A stretch of 64,000 nucleotides of DNA from Cylindrotheca closterium (GCA_933822405.4 CAKOGP040000224.1:187023-251022), one strand, 5' to 3'. Positions 49,172 through 61,562 are shown, numbered from the stretch's first letter. Notes: generated by a model from the letters alone, not told the origin. A program made the numbers and translations.

Positions 49172-52100
49172 TTAGTACGTCCATTCTCCATATAGTCGTC
49201 CCCTTCTTCCTAGCGTCAATCGTTTCGTTACAGCATCAGCAAGGTTTGTCATCCCTCATATCCATGACACCAGCAGCCACGTTCCACCTGGTATAATGGT
49301 GGTCTATCGAATTGTGCTTCTTGTTTGATGTCGACTCAACCTTTGTTGCAGTCATAACCACATTCTTGTTGTCACAAAATATGTGTGTTGGTTCACCTTC
49401 CAAAGGTATTCCAAACATCCTCAATTTGGATCTCAAATGCAAAACAGCTTCAATGCATGATGTTAATGCTATAAATTCCGGACCAAAAGTGCTCGCTTCC
49501 ACCCTGTTTTGTCCTTTACCGTACCATAAAATGGGCGCTCGATTGAAGAAAATCACATGCCCCATATGCGACTTTCGCATCTTCTTGTTGGCAATATGCA
49601 AAGCATCCACCCATACAGTACTCCCTACTCTTCGTTCCCTCGTTTTTGGATCAGAGTGTAACATTTCCTCTTTTGCGTCTTGATAGCATGCTTGGAAATC
49701 CTCTTGTGAAGATCCTAATTTGTAGTGATCAAAGTTCCGCACCCTCGAATCATAGTACATATCCTCAATGCTTGCTCCTCTTTTTGTATCAAGGATGTTG
49801 GATACTTCAGTCGTTCATTGCTCCATGTGCCCTTCTCTTGGGGCCGTTTGATATTGGCTCAAAAGTAATACTTCCAATAAGATGTCAACTCGTCCAATCT
49901 CCGTCGTCCATCGTAACATCCCAATCAACTCTTGGAAGTAGGTATGATCATTTTTTCCTATTTCACTTGATCCGTCCATCTCTGGTTTGTAAGCACTGGT
50001 CATTGACTCAATCCGTCCATCTCCAGTTTGTGAACACTGGTCATTTGCGTCAGTGCATTCTTTGGTAGCTTCAGACTTGTGTTGTCTTTCAACGTTTCTT
50101 TAAGATTCTTGACGGCTGCCACGACATAGTCATAACTAGGCATCTTCCACATACCAAATCCGTCCAAAGTCTTCTTTTGTAACCTGGCTCCTAGATAGCT
50201 CTCTAGTGGTTCAATCTTCTCTTTCTTGAATTTGAACGCCCTTCCAATTCATTCCATCACTTCCTTGGCTTTCATCGACATACAGATGATGTCACCGACG
50301 TAACAAAGGATATATTCGTAATATTCCCCCCCATCAGGCTTCACAGCTGCCCTCATCCAAACGTCAGGATTGGCACAATGCCTTTCTTACAATGAAGACG
50401 TTTCCTTCTTTGTCTCCAAACTCAGGTCCTGCTACCATGTAGTACCTCTCAATTGCTGGTGCAGTGAGGAAAGCGTTCTGGATATCTGCACATTGCAAGT
50501 CCACTCTGTTTAGTGTTGCTATCATTACTAGTATTCTTCTTCATTTCCATTTAAGTCGCGTCCTGCCATAATGTGTCCCGATTCTCTTTGTCAATTTGTC
50601 CAGATTCTCTTTGTCAATTTTGATGGCTTCTTTGATCAATTTTGGGATACGTATCCTGTACTTGTGTGTAAGTTCCTGGTAGTTAGATTTGACTTTCCCA
50701 AGGAATCGCGCGCGTTTTTAGACAACGGTCAAAAGCAGGTTCGCTTGGGTGCCCTTTCCTATTGCATAGTCTGCCTGGCCTCTTCTTAAACCAATCTCCA
50801 TGTTGACGTAATTTTGTGCGTTTATGTTGTCAGCTTCCGTAGTCCCCTGGAGCAGTCATGCCATCATCGACCCTGGAGCATGCCGTCATCAACGTCCTAA
50901 GCCTCGATCAACTTGTTGAAGCTGCATTTGGATTCTGTGTCTTCCAAGTCAAGATCAAACATCAATTGTGGCGTCATCTCATTCAAACATCAATTGTGGC
51001 GTCATCTCATTCTCCCCCCAACTGATTGCGCCAATATTTGCCTGGGTGATTCCATGCTTCTTTGAAGTTCTTTGGTCCTTTGTTCTCCGCCATATTTTCC
51101 ATCACTTGTAATGCGAGATCTGGCCACTGTAAAATCCGATTCAGCTTCATGTTTGCAACCTTGCTTTTGGCATTATTGTTGAATAGTGGTCCATGTTGAC
51201 CATCTGAGAAATCAATTTCTTCTTCTTCCGTTGGCTGGTGCTTCTCTTGTTCAAACACAAGTCAATGTTTCCCTTCCTGGTTCGGAATTTGCAGTTGCCA
51301 ATCTTGTCTCAGTTCAAGTTCAAAGTGTAGGCTGCGTCTCATGCCATGTCTGTAGATCTTTCTGCCATCTAGTAGTTGGTGCTGCGGTTGGTGTCGCCAG
51401 TGTTGCCGTTGTGCGTGTGTGTGTGTGGTGTTGCTGCCGGATTGAGTTGCATTGCTGGTGCTGTTGCGGTCTGGGTTTGGTGCTGTTGCTTTCGAAAAGT
51501 TCGCTTTTGCATTGTTTGCTGTAGTTGCTGGTGCTGGTGGTGCTAGCCCAATATCATCGTTGTTTGATTCCAATAGTATCTCTTGCGTCGATTGTAATGT
51601 GTTGGTCGTTCAGTGGGTACTGAAGTTGGTTCACTGGCACATCCGCAAATCCTGCGTTTCCTGTTTGTTCAATTTGTTGCAAGGACCTCTCTCCATCGAC
51701 CATTGCCTACCTCCATTGACCATTGCCGCTTGCACCGTGCATCATTCGTTCATTCATTGCATGATAGGATCCAATTGCCTCAGTTTGGTTTCATTGGATC
51801 TTGGGTCATCTACTGGATCTTCGTGAGCCACTGAGATTTTTCCTAGTTGAACAGTGCTTGAATTCCATGGCACTTTGCTGGCTGCTTATATCGATTGAAG
51901 GCATATCGCAAGTCAATCTCTTCCGCTTGACTGTCGATTGCGTCCGCCCATTACAGAAGCTCCAGCAGTTCCCATAGTCACTTGTGATATCTGTGTAGCT
52001 GCTGCTCCTTCAGCAGGAACGTTGCTGGATCATAGTAGTGATGCTACTTCTTCTCGTAATTCAGGCGGTTGCGTTTTCATAGTCCGTCTTGTTTGTCTTG

Positions 52101-52620
52101 TCAGCAATCATGACTTGTTCGGTATGCTCTTCTTTCATTTGACATATGTTCCTTCTGTTGGTCGATCATTATTTGTAGCTCACCCAGAGTGAAGTAGTAG
52201 TAACTTGGGTGGTACCAGGGCTTGTCCCCATTGCTCAGGGTGATCTCTTCTTGGTCTTGGTACCTGGTCTTTTTCCTCCTCTGTTTTGGCTCCTGTTGCT
52301 CCTGTCATCGTTGTGCAGATTCAGTGCATATGTTGATTTTTGCGGCAATTGCATATTGCGGTTAATACTGTTCATGTTGCCATTCATATTGCTCATCCAG
52401 TTGTTCATATCGTGTTCATGCTGTTGTTGTTCAGTTGTAGGAATAAGGCGGTAACCTTGGTCTTTAGTTTCATTGCATAGTTTCATTGCGACTGAATGGA
52501 CTTTTCTCGCCTCTGAATGGGTTTCTCTCCCCTCATGTTTGTCGTGTGCTGCGTATGATTTCTTCAGCAGCCATACGTTCAAATATGGACCAGTTCATTG
52601 TAGTCTTTTCGCTAACATAG
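49172..52620 (-). mobile_element. Decayed Ty1/Copia retrotransposon pol
   Basis: Minus-strand pol remnants in several frames. The 3' end of pol reads NLADAVTKRLTLGRRGRLYG then EWTY and TAA at 49174-49172. Before it, RNase H is in one frame (49236-49760): APILWYGKGQNRVEASTFGP, EFIALTSCIEAVLHLRSKLR, THIFCDNKNVVMTA. The reverse transcriptase lies at about 49800-50530: ELIGMLRWTTEIGRVDILLE, YEYILCYVGDIICMS (YVGD at the YVDD position) and CADIQNAFLTAPAIERYY. Between the last two, part of the fingers/palm region is missing. The integrase-RT linker has FKEAWNHPGKYWRN near 51040. Further upstream (to about 52.6 kb) only low-complexity Asn/Gln-rich frames remain. Stops, frameshifts, short tandem duplications and the altered active site show a dead copy. 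LTRs were not found; limits are approximate. Confidence 0.75.
50938..51012. repeat. Short tandem duplication inside the Copia relic
   Basis: CAAACATCAATTGTGGCGTC then ATCTCATT occurs twice in a row (from about 50957 and 50985). A similar duplicated phrase, CCGTCCATCTC.(G/A)GTTTGT.A, occurs at about 49973 and 50012. Confidence 0.6.
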
Positions 52621-52748
52621 CATAGCTCTTTGATGTAAGCGATTCTCTCGATCTACGTTGAAAATGTCACCCTTTTTCATTGATCCATTTTCTGTTGCAG
52701 CACCTGCAGTTTTCGTCTGTATTGGTGCAGCGCTTGGCGTTATTCATG

Positions 52749-52860
52749 ACAGTTTTTGTCGGTGTTGTTCAGCACGATTCGCAACAGTTTTCATTGGTGT
52801 TGTTCAGCACGATTCGTAACAGTTTTCATTGGTGTTGTTCAGCACGATTCGTGACAGTTT
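52749..52860. repeat. 35-bp tandem repeat, about three copies
   Basis: Unit CACGATTCGTAACAGTTTTC plus ATTGGTGTTGTTCAG. The first copy is partial and diverged, the last two nearly exact. Next to the Copia relic. Confidence 0.75.
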
Positions 52861-53831
52861 ATGTAATGGACGCAAAGAACCAAAAGGCTACACATGTTAC
52901 AAGTCAACCTGATTCATACTCCTGTAGTAGCATTGCTAACAATGTAATCACTCGTTACTTTGTATGCAATACGAATATAGCTATATTTCCAACAGCACAG
53001 CATGTCAAATTGATTCATGCTGATGTACCATCACTTTGTGAACACATCTACTAGGAGTAATAACTGGTTGCCAGTATATATATTTATTGTTTTTGGCTAG
53101 CCCCCACCATATCAGCCATCGGCCACTGTACCTGTATAAAGCCTTCTCCATCTACAGTAGATTGTGATATTTATCTGCGGTTTTTCCACCCCATGTGTTG
53201 GCTGTTCGTGTGAATAAACTTGGTGGCTCTGACTGCGAATCGAATGCGTTGGGGCGATCTGTGATTTACTTTGTATCTACAAGTTTTAAAATATTGTGAA
53301 ACCATCGGGAAGTCTCATACATAGATGAGGCCGATGAGGAACGACGGGTTTTATTTCCATGCAAGCCATGATTGACTACACCCCATGATGGGCGCTTATT
53401 GTGTGTGCGATATACATATTGCAGGAATACACAAAGAGAGATTCGATTCCAGTGAAAGCAGACCGGAGATACTATACTTCTTTTCGTTTGTACTCCAGTC
53501 AAAATAATCACTTAAACTATTTGCATTGAGTTTCATAGTTTCTACCGTATACAACAAATCTAGCCAGCGTCCAGTCCTACTAATACTCAGTGATGATACC
53601 ACCGACATTGGCGACAAATCCAATCCAGTTGCCAAATAGCTCTCGGTGTCCCCAAGCTCTTTGCAGCCGAAGTGAAAAATGGAAGTTGCACTTAAATGGT
53701 GGATGGAAGAGAGTCCATTCACAGATCATACTGATTCAAAGATGTAGTTCTACAGTACCACCGAGTCCCTTTCATTTTCATATGAAAGGGTGGCGGTTCC
53801 GTTGCGAGTGGAGAGGATTGTTCTACCTTGC

Positions 53832-53856
53832 GGGGCGGGCGGGCGGGGGGGGGGGG
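53832..53856. repeat. G-rich run (possible G-quadruplex)
   Basis: GGGGCGGGCGGGC followed by twelve G. Four or more G-tracts separated by single C could fold as a quadruplex on the plus strand; also a place where length may be misread. Confidence 0.6.
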
Positions 53857-54024
53857 CTACTCCTCCATTCCTGATGAGCTTCGTCATATCTGAAAAGAGC
53901 CGTCCCCTCCATACTTTGAATTGTTGACCTAGATGTAAATATACATATATACACCATCATACTGCAATGAGCTTGCTTTGGTACACCTTGTACCGTCATA
54001 CATACACCTCCTCATCAAACAAGA

Positions 54025-54504
54025 TTAGGTACAACATAACATCACCTCATGTGCAAATGCGAGGCACCCAAAAAATTTCTCTCTGGGCTCTTCAGGCCTC
54101 GGCACATTCCCGACCCCCAAACCAATATGTAACAAATGGTCTTGGATGCCTTGGCAAAGGAACGAGTTTTCCTGCGAAAAGAGAATGGTGTTGCCCTTGT
54201 GCAACGACAGCAGGGTATTGGGATCAATAATCTTGGAACCGCAGGAAGGATCGATTGCATTTAAAGATTCCTTCAAGCAGCCCATGAAAACATCCAGCGG
54301 GTTCTGGCCCTCGCTTGGCGAGGTTGAGTTGCATTTCAGCTCGTGGTTGAACAGGCCAGCAAGGGAGTGAAAGCAAGATGACCCCGAATAATCATGGTCT
54401 AGAGTCATGATTGATGGAAGATAGGTTATTTGCTTTTGGGTAAAACCCAAGATCAAGACAAAAAGGAGAATCATAATTCCTTTCAGATTTCTTGGCTTCA
54501 TCAT
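54025..54504 (-). CDS. Small secreted/anchored Cys-rich protein
   Basis: About 159 residues from the ATG at 54504 (or the next codon). A short basic start (MMKPRNLKG) is followed by a hydrophobic stretch IMILLFVLILGFTQ, which fits a signal peptide or signal anchor. The rest has eight Cys (SGSSCFHSL, HELKCNSTS, MGCLKESLN, DPSCGSKII, SFLCQGIQD, FFGCLAF, MLCCT), typical of disulphide-bonded exported proteins. No named domain is seen. It lies upstream of the GPI-type repeat protein on the other side of a short gap and both are minus strand. A longer frame upstream adds only 13 residues before the tandem ATGs. Not recognised; moderate confidence that it is a gene. Confidence 0.5.
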   Translation of the reverse strand: MMKPRNLKGIMILLFVLILGFTQKQITYLPSIMTLDHDYSGSSCFHSLAGLFNHELKCNSTSPSEGQNPLDVFMGCLKESLNAIDPSCGSKIIDPNTLLSLHKGNTILFSQENSFLCQGIQDHLLHIGLGVGNVPRPEEPREKFFGCLAFAHEVMLCCT

Positions 54505-54830
54505 TATTCTAGCTTGATGCAGGCTGGTACAGGTGCCGTGCACAAGAGGAGACAGACAGCAAGTGTTGCAGTGGTACCGTACAAGTAATATATTTGATAT
54601 TGAGTGCGATCGATGATGTTAGTTGACCACAATCTCCGCACGCCGCACGGCGCGATCGCATAAGCGCAGCAATGACAATAACAGGGGCTGAAGTAGTTTC
54701 AATAAGAAAAACTTCAACTGCAAACAAAATATAAACGTATCCAATCAATGACGATAGATCATATTCAATAGATATAGATACTCCACTTTTGTCAAAGTCT
54801 AAGAGGAATACGAATTTTAGATTTTAGTAT
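54505..54830. other. Gap between two minus-strand genes
   Basis: Promoter of the small Cys-rich gene and 3' flank of the surface protein gene. No other feature seen. Confidence 0.35.
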
Positions 54831-57403
54831 CTATTCTATTGAAGACCAAAATGCGGCAAGACACACAGCCAAAGGCATTAGAAGTGCGAGTGTGTTGGCA
54901 CCAGAATCACCGCCTGGTGGTGCGGTGGTGGGTGCTGTTACCGGTGTGGTAGTAGGAGTCGTTACCGGTGCATCTGTGGGGGGTGCTACTACCGGTGCGT
55001 CGGTAGGAGTCGTTGCCGGTGCATCAGTGGGAGCTACAACCGGTGATGGGACAGAAGGAGTTGTTGCTGGTGCATCTGTGGGCGCTGGTACCGGTGGTGG
55101 GTTGGTTGGAGTTGTTACTGGTGCATCGGTAGGCGGTGTCACTGGCGGTAGCGTCGCATCCTCAATGACAATGAGTGTTCCAGACCCGACAATGGGATCG
55201 TACACCAAGGTATTGGCGAAGCGAGGAAATCGGAACACAAAGAACGCGCCTTCGGCAGGTGTTTGCTCGACTCGTGGAAAGCCTGGTGGCATGGCATCAA
55301 TGACGCCATCAATTTCCACTTGGTTCGTAAGAAGGATCGGTACGCCACCACCCAAGTCAAAGATTGACCCGTCTGCTTCATCTTGCTCTGGAGCCTCCGC
55401 ACTTCCTTTCACTGTCATTGCAATATCAACATAAGCAGCTGACCCAGAATCGGCACAAATGCCAGTTTCATCTTCATCACAGAATGACCAGTTTGACAAG
55501 TTGACATTGAATTTGACGTCTATGTATATGTATGACAAAGCAATGGAAGTGACAAAATTAGAACGGCCAGTGCCAAAATTCACACATAGCAATAATACGT
55601 ACCGCCTTCCGTAACATCAAAGACTTCTCCGGAAGGAGTGGTGATTGTTCCATCTTCTAGTATCTTGTAGACAATCAGCTCCATAGATCCCACTCCTACA
55701 ATATCAGCAGAAAAGGTTGCCTTTCTGGACAGGACACCCAAGAAGACGCCTTGTGATTGGGAAACTTTAAAGCCTTGATTTTGAACATCGACAAAACTGA
55801 ACGGAATTTCGCTACCATCTTCGGCAACCTCAAAGTAATAGTTGAGAGCAACCTCGACAGCATTTGGATCGGATTCACCCAATCCTTCATTCTTAAGCTT
55901 GAACGCAGGAGAACCGTATTCAATATCCATTCTCACCGTTGCCGATGCAACGCCACACAGAAAAATGTCCGCTGCATTGCAAGTCTGTTCGTCAGGGCAC
56001 CACAGACAAGACGCTTCCGCCTCGCAATCTGGACCAAAGATCAATGTGGTACAATCGACAGCTCCGACGTTTACGTCCTCGTCAGCATCACCGTCCTCAT
56101 CCTCATCATCGCAACCATCTTCGGCCTTTTTGCACTTGGAATTGCCTTCACACCATAGACATCCTTCAACACCGGTACAACCATCCGTAGTGGATTGATC
56201 CTTGCATGGATTTCCTCTGATTCCTTCTTCACCATCATCACATTCGTCTTCAGCGTTCTTGCATTTCAAGTTGCCTGGGCACCAACGGCAGTTGGAAGTT
56301 TCTCCCGAGGTACAATCGGCATCGGTGGTGTATTGTTTGCAGAGATTGCCAGGAGGCAATCCCGCAGACGCGCAGGTTCCACCACGTGCTGAGGTACATA
56401 CGTTGCCTTCGGCACACCAGAGACAGTCTTCCGAAGTGGAGCAGCCAGTTTCTTCCAAACCGTTGCATGGACTGCTGCGACCTTGTCCAGGGCACTCGGC
56501 TTCATCCAAACGGCACTGGGCAGACGATCCACCACAGAAAAAGCATCCGGCATCGGAACATCCAGTTTCGTCTCCTTTGAAAGTTTTGCACTCGCTGCTT
56601 CCGAATGCAGTGCCCGCTCCGGGAGGACATTTCGCTTCCGTTGCTCTACAGAGTCCCTTGTCTTCGCAGAAAAAGCATCCTGCGTCTTCACAGGCAGTTG
56701 CGTCACGGATGGGGTTGCATTTGATATTGTCTTCGAGTCCATTCGCAACACCATTGAATCCAGGACAGCGCTGTTCCGAGATTCGGCACTTGCTTTTGTT
56801 GGTACAGAAGAAACAGCCAGATTCTTCACAGGATCCTTGAGCCTTGATGGGATTGCAAAGTCCATTGGTGACAGAACCATCACCTACTGGTTCGTCTCCA
56901 TCGGCATCCGTTTCTTCGTCTTCATCAGGAGCAGGACAACGTTCTTCTGAGACACGGCACTTCATGGCTTCAGCACAATAGAAACAGCCGATTTCTTCGC
57001 AGAATGCTTGGTCCTGAATGGGGTTGCAAGTACCTTCATCCGAGGCATTAGGACAGCGGTCTTCTGAGACTCGACACTGTTGTTTGTCACAAAAGAAACA
57101 ACCCTGTGTTTCACACGCCGTTTGGTCCTTGATGGGATTACAGGTGCCATTGCTGACAATGGGCATTTGCTCCTCGTTGTCTTCTTCTTCTTCCGTACCT
57201 CCTCCTCCTCCTCCATTGTTACCGCCGCCGCCTCCAGGACAGTTGGATTCCGCGACTCGACATTTGCTGGAGGAAGGACAAAAGAAACAACCTGCACTTG
57301 AACAAGATGTTTCGTCCTTGATAGGGTTACAGGTCCCGTTGTTTTGGGCCTCGGCAGTGCAAAACAGTGCTAGGAAAAGAAGGATGGTGCTTGTTCTCAT
57401 CAT
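54831..57403 (-). CDS. GPI-type surface protein with ten Cys-rich (PSI-like) repeats
   Basis: Two exons, 57403-55603 and 55519-54831, around an 83-bp intron (GTACGT donor, ACATAG acceptor); 829 residues. A signal peptide (MMRTSTILLFLALFCTAEAQ) is followed by ten modules of about 35-50 residues. Six have the form CNPIKDQTACETQGCFFCD then CRVSEDRCP; four later ones have GCLWCEGNSKCKKAEDGC. The spacing C..C....GC.(F/W)C....C......C resembles plexin/PSI modules, which are extracellular. Acidic and Gly-rich linkers join them. Next comes a beta-rich region (about 520-700, with FEVAEDGSEIPFSFVDVQNQ and KFNVNLSNWSFCDEDETG), then a Pro/Thr/Ala/Asp repeat stalk (PTDAPVTTPT units). The end GANTLALLMPLAVCLAAFWS is a hydrophobic tail preceded by small residues, as for GPI attachment. 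Likely a cell-wall or surface protein. Ligand unknown. Confidence 0.85.
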
Positions 57404-58340
57404 GATTGTGAAATAATACGAGAAGGGAGAAGAGGAAATATATGACAAGATGTCATCGATCTGGTATTCAACCAACAGTTGTTGGATCTTGGATCTTGGT
57501 TACGATTCAATATTTGTGTGCATCCTCGCTTTTGTTTAAAGACGATTGACTCGTGGTTAAATATTTGTTGGTACAGTCTGTCGCTTCGTGATTGTGGCGG
57601 GATTTTACTTAGTGTTCATATTTAGTCTTGCCGTTCACATCGAGGAGTGAGTCAAACTTGGATACGGGATTCTAGTCCAAGTGGTCTATTTCAATGATCA
57701 TCGTACCAGGTACATACCTACTTCTCAAAGAAGAAGAATGATACCGGTCTGTAAATTCTCCATTGATTTTTTGTTGCGTACTAGTAGTACAAAAGTACGA
57801 TTCCGAGACAGAAAACTACCGTAACGTCTTTGGGTAGCTGTATCATGGACTAAAGTTCCATGATGACACGAACGCAGCTTTCATTATTGGCATCTTCCCT
57901 TTCTCGGTCGCCAAGATTGAGAGACATCATCTCCGGTCCTGATCAAGCGCTTTTTTCAAAAGATTCGAGTACTGTATGTGGGGTAGAGAGCTCGACGAGT
58001 GCAGACAAAAGCTTCATTCCATGCTAACCTAATGGGCGCAGTCATACGGCAATGGAATTCTGCTCGTACAATCGCCTGTGTGTCTCTTTATGTAACTTGC
58101 GGGTACAGCTATCGAGGAGCATTTTAAAATGCCCTATTTTGGTCACATTTCCACATTGGATCAATTTGGAAACAGTCAAAAGAACAGAACCAATTTTTTA
58201 CATCTAATGAATAGAATGATTCAATTCACCGAAGTCATTTTTATTTGCGTATTTCGACGCAAAATGCCGGCTGGTTGAAAATCTAAACTCTCACAATTTT
58301 ACAGACCAAGACTATAGAGAAACCAAAATAATTTTACAAG
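57404..58340. other. Gap between surface protein and family member
   Basis: Promoters of both divergent genes. No gene or repeat identified. Confidence 0.4.
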
Positions 58341-58862
58341 ATGGTAGCTTGTACACACGCAAAACATCATCCATTTTTCAACTCCTCTTACGACAAGATC
58401 GAGTTTGATTTCGACGATCTCAAGTCTCCTACCGGTACACCACAAAAAGCCGAGAAGAAAAGTGTCCGATTCGAAAGGCACGATCGGGTCCATGAGATCC
58501 CCCACATAAATGATCTGAGCGACGAAGAGATAGATGGTGTTTGGATGCATCCTGATGACTTCAAGACTATCCGAAGAGAATGCCAGGCTGTCATTCTTAT
58601 CATTGAACATGATAGCGATCTCATTGAAGGCGCTGAGCTCCGCGGGCTCGAACATCACATGGCCAAACAAAAAAGGGAAGCCCAACAAATCCAGGAGCTC
58701 CTCTACGACACTGTTGATAGACTTCAGAAGTACGGGGACGAGTCCTCAACGGATGTATCAGACATGCTGGCATGTATGTGCCAGAAGATCTCCAAGAGAC
58801 CTGAAGCATTTGCGAGGAAAATTGCAGCTGAAGACGAAGAGGAAGCAAAGAACAAGGTCTGA
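58341..58862 (+). CDS. VMDEQ-family relative, short variant (58 kb)
   Basis: A 173-residue protein that keeps the first half of the core well: KKSVRFERHDRVHEIPHIND (about 38-57), LSDEEIDGVWMHPDDFKTIR (W-M for W-Y), GAELRGLEHHMAKQKREAQQ. In the second half VMDEQ is replaced by QELLYDTVDRLQ and the last block survives as AFARKIAAEDEEEAKNKV, where it stops. It therefore represents a separate branch with RGLEHH and no DEQ. Another frame after the stop (to 59052, ending LQLLTADCNIILHLHK) could be a lost or spliced C-terminus, but no splice signal was clear. No tail, signal peptide or membrane helix. TACCGGTA occurs inside this coding sequence (58430). Function unknown. Confidence 0.75.
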   Translation: MVACTHAKHHPFFNSSYDKIEFDFDDLKSPTGTPQKAEKKSVRFERHDRVHEIPHINDLSDEEIDGVWMHPDDFKTIRRECQAVILIIEHDSDLIEGAELRGLEHHMAKQKREAQQIQELLYDTVDRLQKYGDESSTDVSDMLACMCQKISKRPEAFARKIAAEDEEEAKNKV

Positions 58863-61562
58863 ACCGTGTTCCACCAGCGGTGAAAAAACATGCTACAAGC
58901 GCCTATCGGCCATCAATTTCAAGGGGGAAACAAAATCAGGCCACGCCTTGAAAGATCAGAAATTGACATTAGATGTTATCTTCCTCGAACTTCAAGAAGC
59001 CCTCCAACTCCTCACGGCTGACTGCAATATTATTTTGCATCTTCACAAATGAGCAAAATGTGTAGTATCCTGTGAACGAAGATAAAGATAGATCTCATAA
59101 CTTAGAGAGGAGAGTCTCTATTGCAAGGCAACTCAAACGAGCATACCCACCAAGTAGTAGCACTTCCAAATATGTTCAACCCTGCGTGTTCTTATAGTTC
59201 CTGACTTTGGAGACGACGGTGCCACAACCCAATTTGGTTACTGATCAGCGAAAATTACAACAGATTGGTCTCATACTTTTTACCGTAAGGTATGTCGCAA
59301 ACCAGCATGGTAGTCGGTCGTCTCGTTAATGGAATTCTTAAACTGGACATTAAATAGTATGCAATGTAGCATTTTTGTCTTACCTGTGTGGACGATCTTC
59401 TTGGAGCGGTACAGTGCTGCTAGTTGGTGGTATTTGGTATTGGAAAATGCAGTCTGATTTCACGTCGTCCAAAGGGAGTACTAGAAGAGGTCCAGCCCCG
59501 TAAGGTGCTGTCGTTCTGGTTCTGATCAGCAGCTAGTAGATGAGCTGAAACAACTACTATGCGTAGGTTCTTACTAGTAGGCACGATGTAGACGGTGACT
59601 GTGCATGCTAGGGAGACTGAGGCAACAGCCACTGAGTAGGTGCATGATCGATCTGAGCTTGACTGAGATCGGCGACTATCATTGACCCTCGCCCAAAGCT
59701 CTACATTCATTCGAACAAAAAGTATCATAGGAAATGTGCTACCGTAGGGAGTTGGAAGTCAAATCAGTCACGTTACGGAAGAGGGTCAGGTCACGCCACA
59801 GGCCACCATAACGGTACCGGTTATTAATACCACCTGGTACAATACTCGGCACATCAGCGGAGGCATGAACTGCTTCAAATTAGACACTATGCCTTGTAAG
59901 TTGTTTCTGTTCGATCGATTGGCCGTCTTCTTCTTGGAGCGCCACCGGCGGCAGGCCCTGCTTGCACTTTTTAGTTTGGTTTCTTGACAAGAAGTGCCAG
60001 CGACACACCAAGCCGCAGCTGAAAAAAAAAGAAGTTTGCCAGTGGGGAGTACTGGATGTGGCTCAGTGCAGTAGCAGCTACCTTTTTTATATTGAAGAGG
60101 AGCTCTGTTGAGCCCGGAAATCATCGGGACTGTGAATGATCTTCCTTGTGATTGGAGCTGGTTCCTGTTTTAGCATCTCAATGAGAAAGCAGGTTTCTTG
60201 TCGAGAGGCGTAATACCGGTGTATGCATGATTCCAATGGATACTGGTACCGGTACTTGTAACCTATGTGTTTCGCATTTTTTTTTAAAATCTCCAAAGGG
60301 AGTACTACTGGAACAAGGTTCAGTGCAGAAACACTCTTGTTTAAGTTCCTTTTATTAGAATACCCGAAAAAAATTATTATAAAGCCTCTGTTTGATCTGT
60401 GAATGTTGTCAGTGACTTAATGTTTTCGCACGTGGTAGTGCCAACAATTTAATCAATGTCAGAAACGCTTGCCAATTGGAAAATTGAGCAACAAATCGGT
60501 CAAGCAACGTTGAACTTTTGGGCACAGTACCTGGTACCAGGTACCAGCTACAATATCTCTCTGAGTTGTCATAGTGCGAACACCTAATTCCGGAACCACG
60601 TAATGGAATCTAAAAATGATCTACGATCTGAAATTGAGCATGAAAGCTGTACTGTCGGTACGGTATTGGTACGTTGATGGTACGGTGTTGGGACACGTAG
60701 TTGAAGAAATCTCGCGAGTGAATGGAGGAACACACGCAAGTGTCAAAAGTCCGGTACGGTACTCAAATTCGAACAATACTGGTCTTATTTTTTGTCGTTC
60801 ACTTAGTGATTTTCTCCTCAAGAAATCTCACGAGTAAATGAATGGACATTTGAAGTGTTTCGTCAAACAGCTTGTCTATTCCTGTGTCATTTATCTGTTT
60901 TATTATGCCATTTCATTAAATGTTTTCCACGAGATGCCCAAGGAGCAGATATATCAATGTCTCTCGAGATATCAAGCTATGCGGTTTTTTCTACTAGGAT
61001 TTTGATTCTAATTTTTAACAAATGGTAAAGTATCGGAGAACCCTACAGTAAATTCTAGTTCTCGATGTACCGGTATTGGGAGTTGCGTCATTATGCGAAA
61101 AAAGGCGGAGCTACCGTACGTGGCATCAGAAATCTGTACAGCGACGACAGTTGAAGCTCACGACCACCAGTATGCCTGGTACCAACTATTCAGGTAGGTA
61201 GACACTTAACAACCCCCTCCGGTACATTCTCGCAACCAACCATTTTCGGAAATAGCGCTTTTGTTTAAGAAGATACAATTCTGTTGGTATCTCTAAATGA
61301 ATCCGAAAATGCACTAATTACCAAACACCCAGAAGCTCTCTTCAGCAAACACGAGGGCTTAGGAGAGGGCTTAGGTTTGTAGCGCTCTCTAAGTAAAATC
61401 TTCGATAACAGTATTCTTCCGAAAAATGCGAAAGCTGCATACCGCAACGGGATTCTAGATTCGGTTGCGGTTCCAGCGAGGAGGGGCTTGAACATGTCTC
61501 AAACTTCGCACACAAAAAGTTGTGCAGCTCGATTGTACCGCACAATTTTAATAAAACAAACA
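58863..61562. other. 2.7-kb gene-poor stretch
   Basis: No convincing gene on either strand. Rich in GGTACC/ACCGGT-type palindromes: TACCGGTA at 60247 and 61068, TGGTACCAGGTACCAG near 60532, and GGTACGGTA(T/C)-like phrases at 60657-60760. Ser/Lys-poor short frames here have no family content. Confidence 0.45.

Larger units (their letters stand above)
52621..54024. other. Gap with tandem repeat, G-run, no gene
   Basis: Holds the 35-bp tandem repeat at 52749-52860, a G-rich run at 53832-53856 and a near-palindrome CCCTTTCAT...ATGAAAGGG at about 53766-53789. A plus-strand frame to 53054 (ending LIHADVPSLCEHIY) has no recognisable family; it overlaps the tandem repeat and I do not call it. Confidence 0.4.

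Noticed and set aside
52680..53054. Plus-strand open frame of 124 codons next to the Copia relic
   Set aside because: Its first half is the 35-bp tandem repeat and the rest has no family resemblance; most likely chance.
56195..57416. Long plus-strand frames opposite the Cys-repeat gene
   Set aside because: Antisense shadows produced by the regular repeat of the real minus-strand gene.
58534..59052. A second frame overlapping the 58-kb family gene as its spliced C-terminus
   Set aside because: No clear GT/AG pair joins the frames, and the family protein already has its last core block before its own stop.
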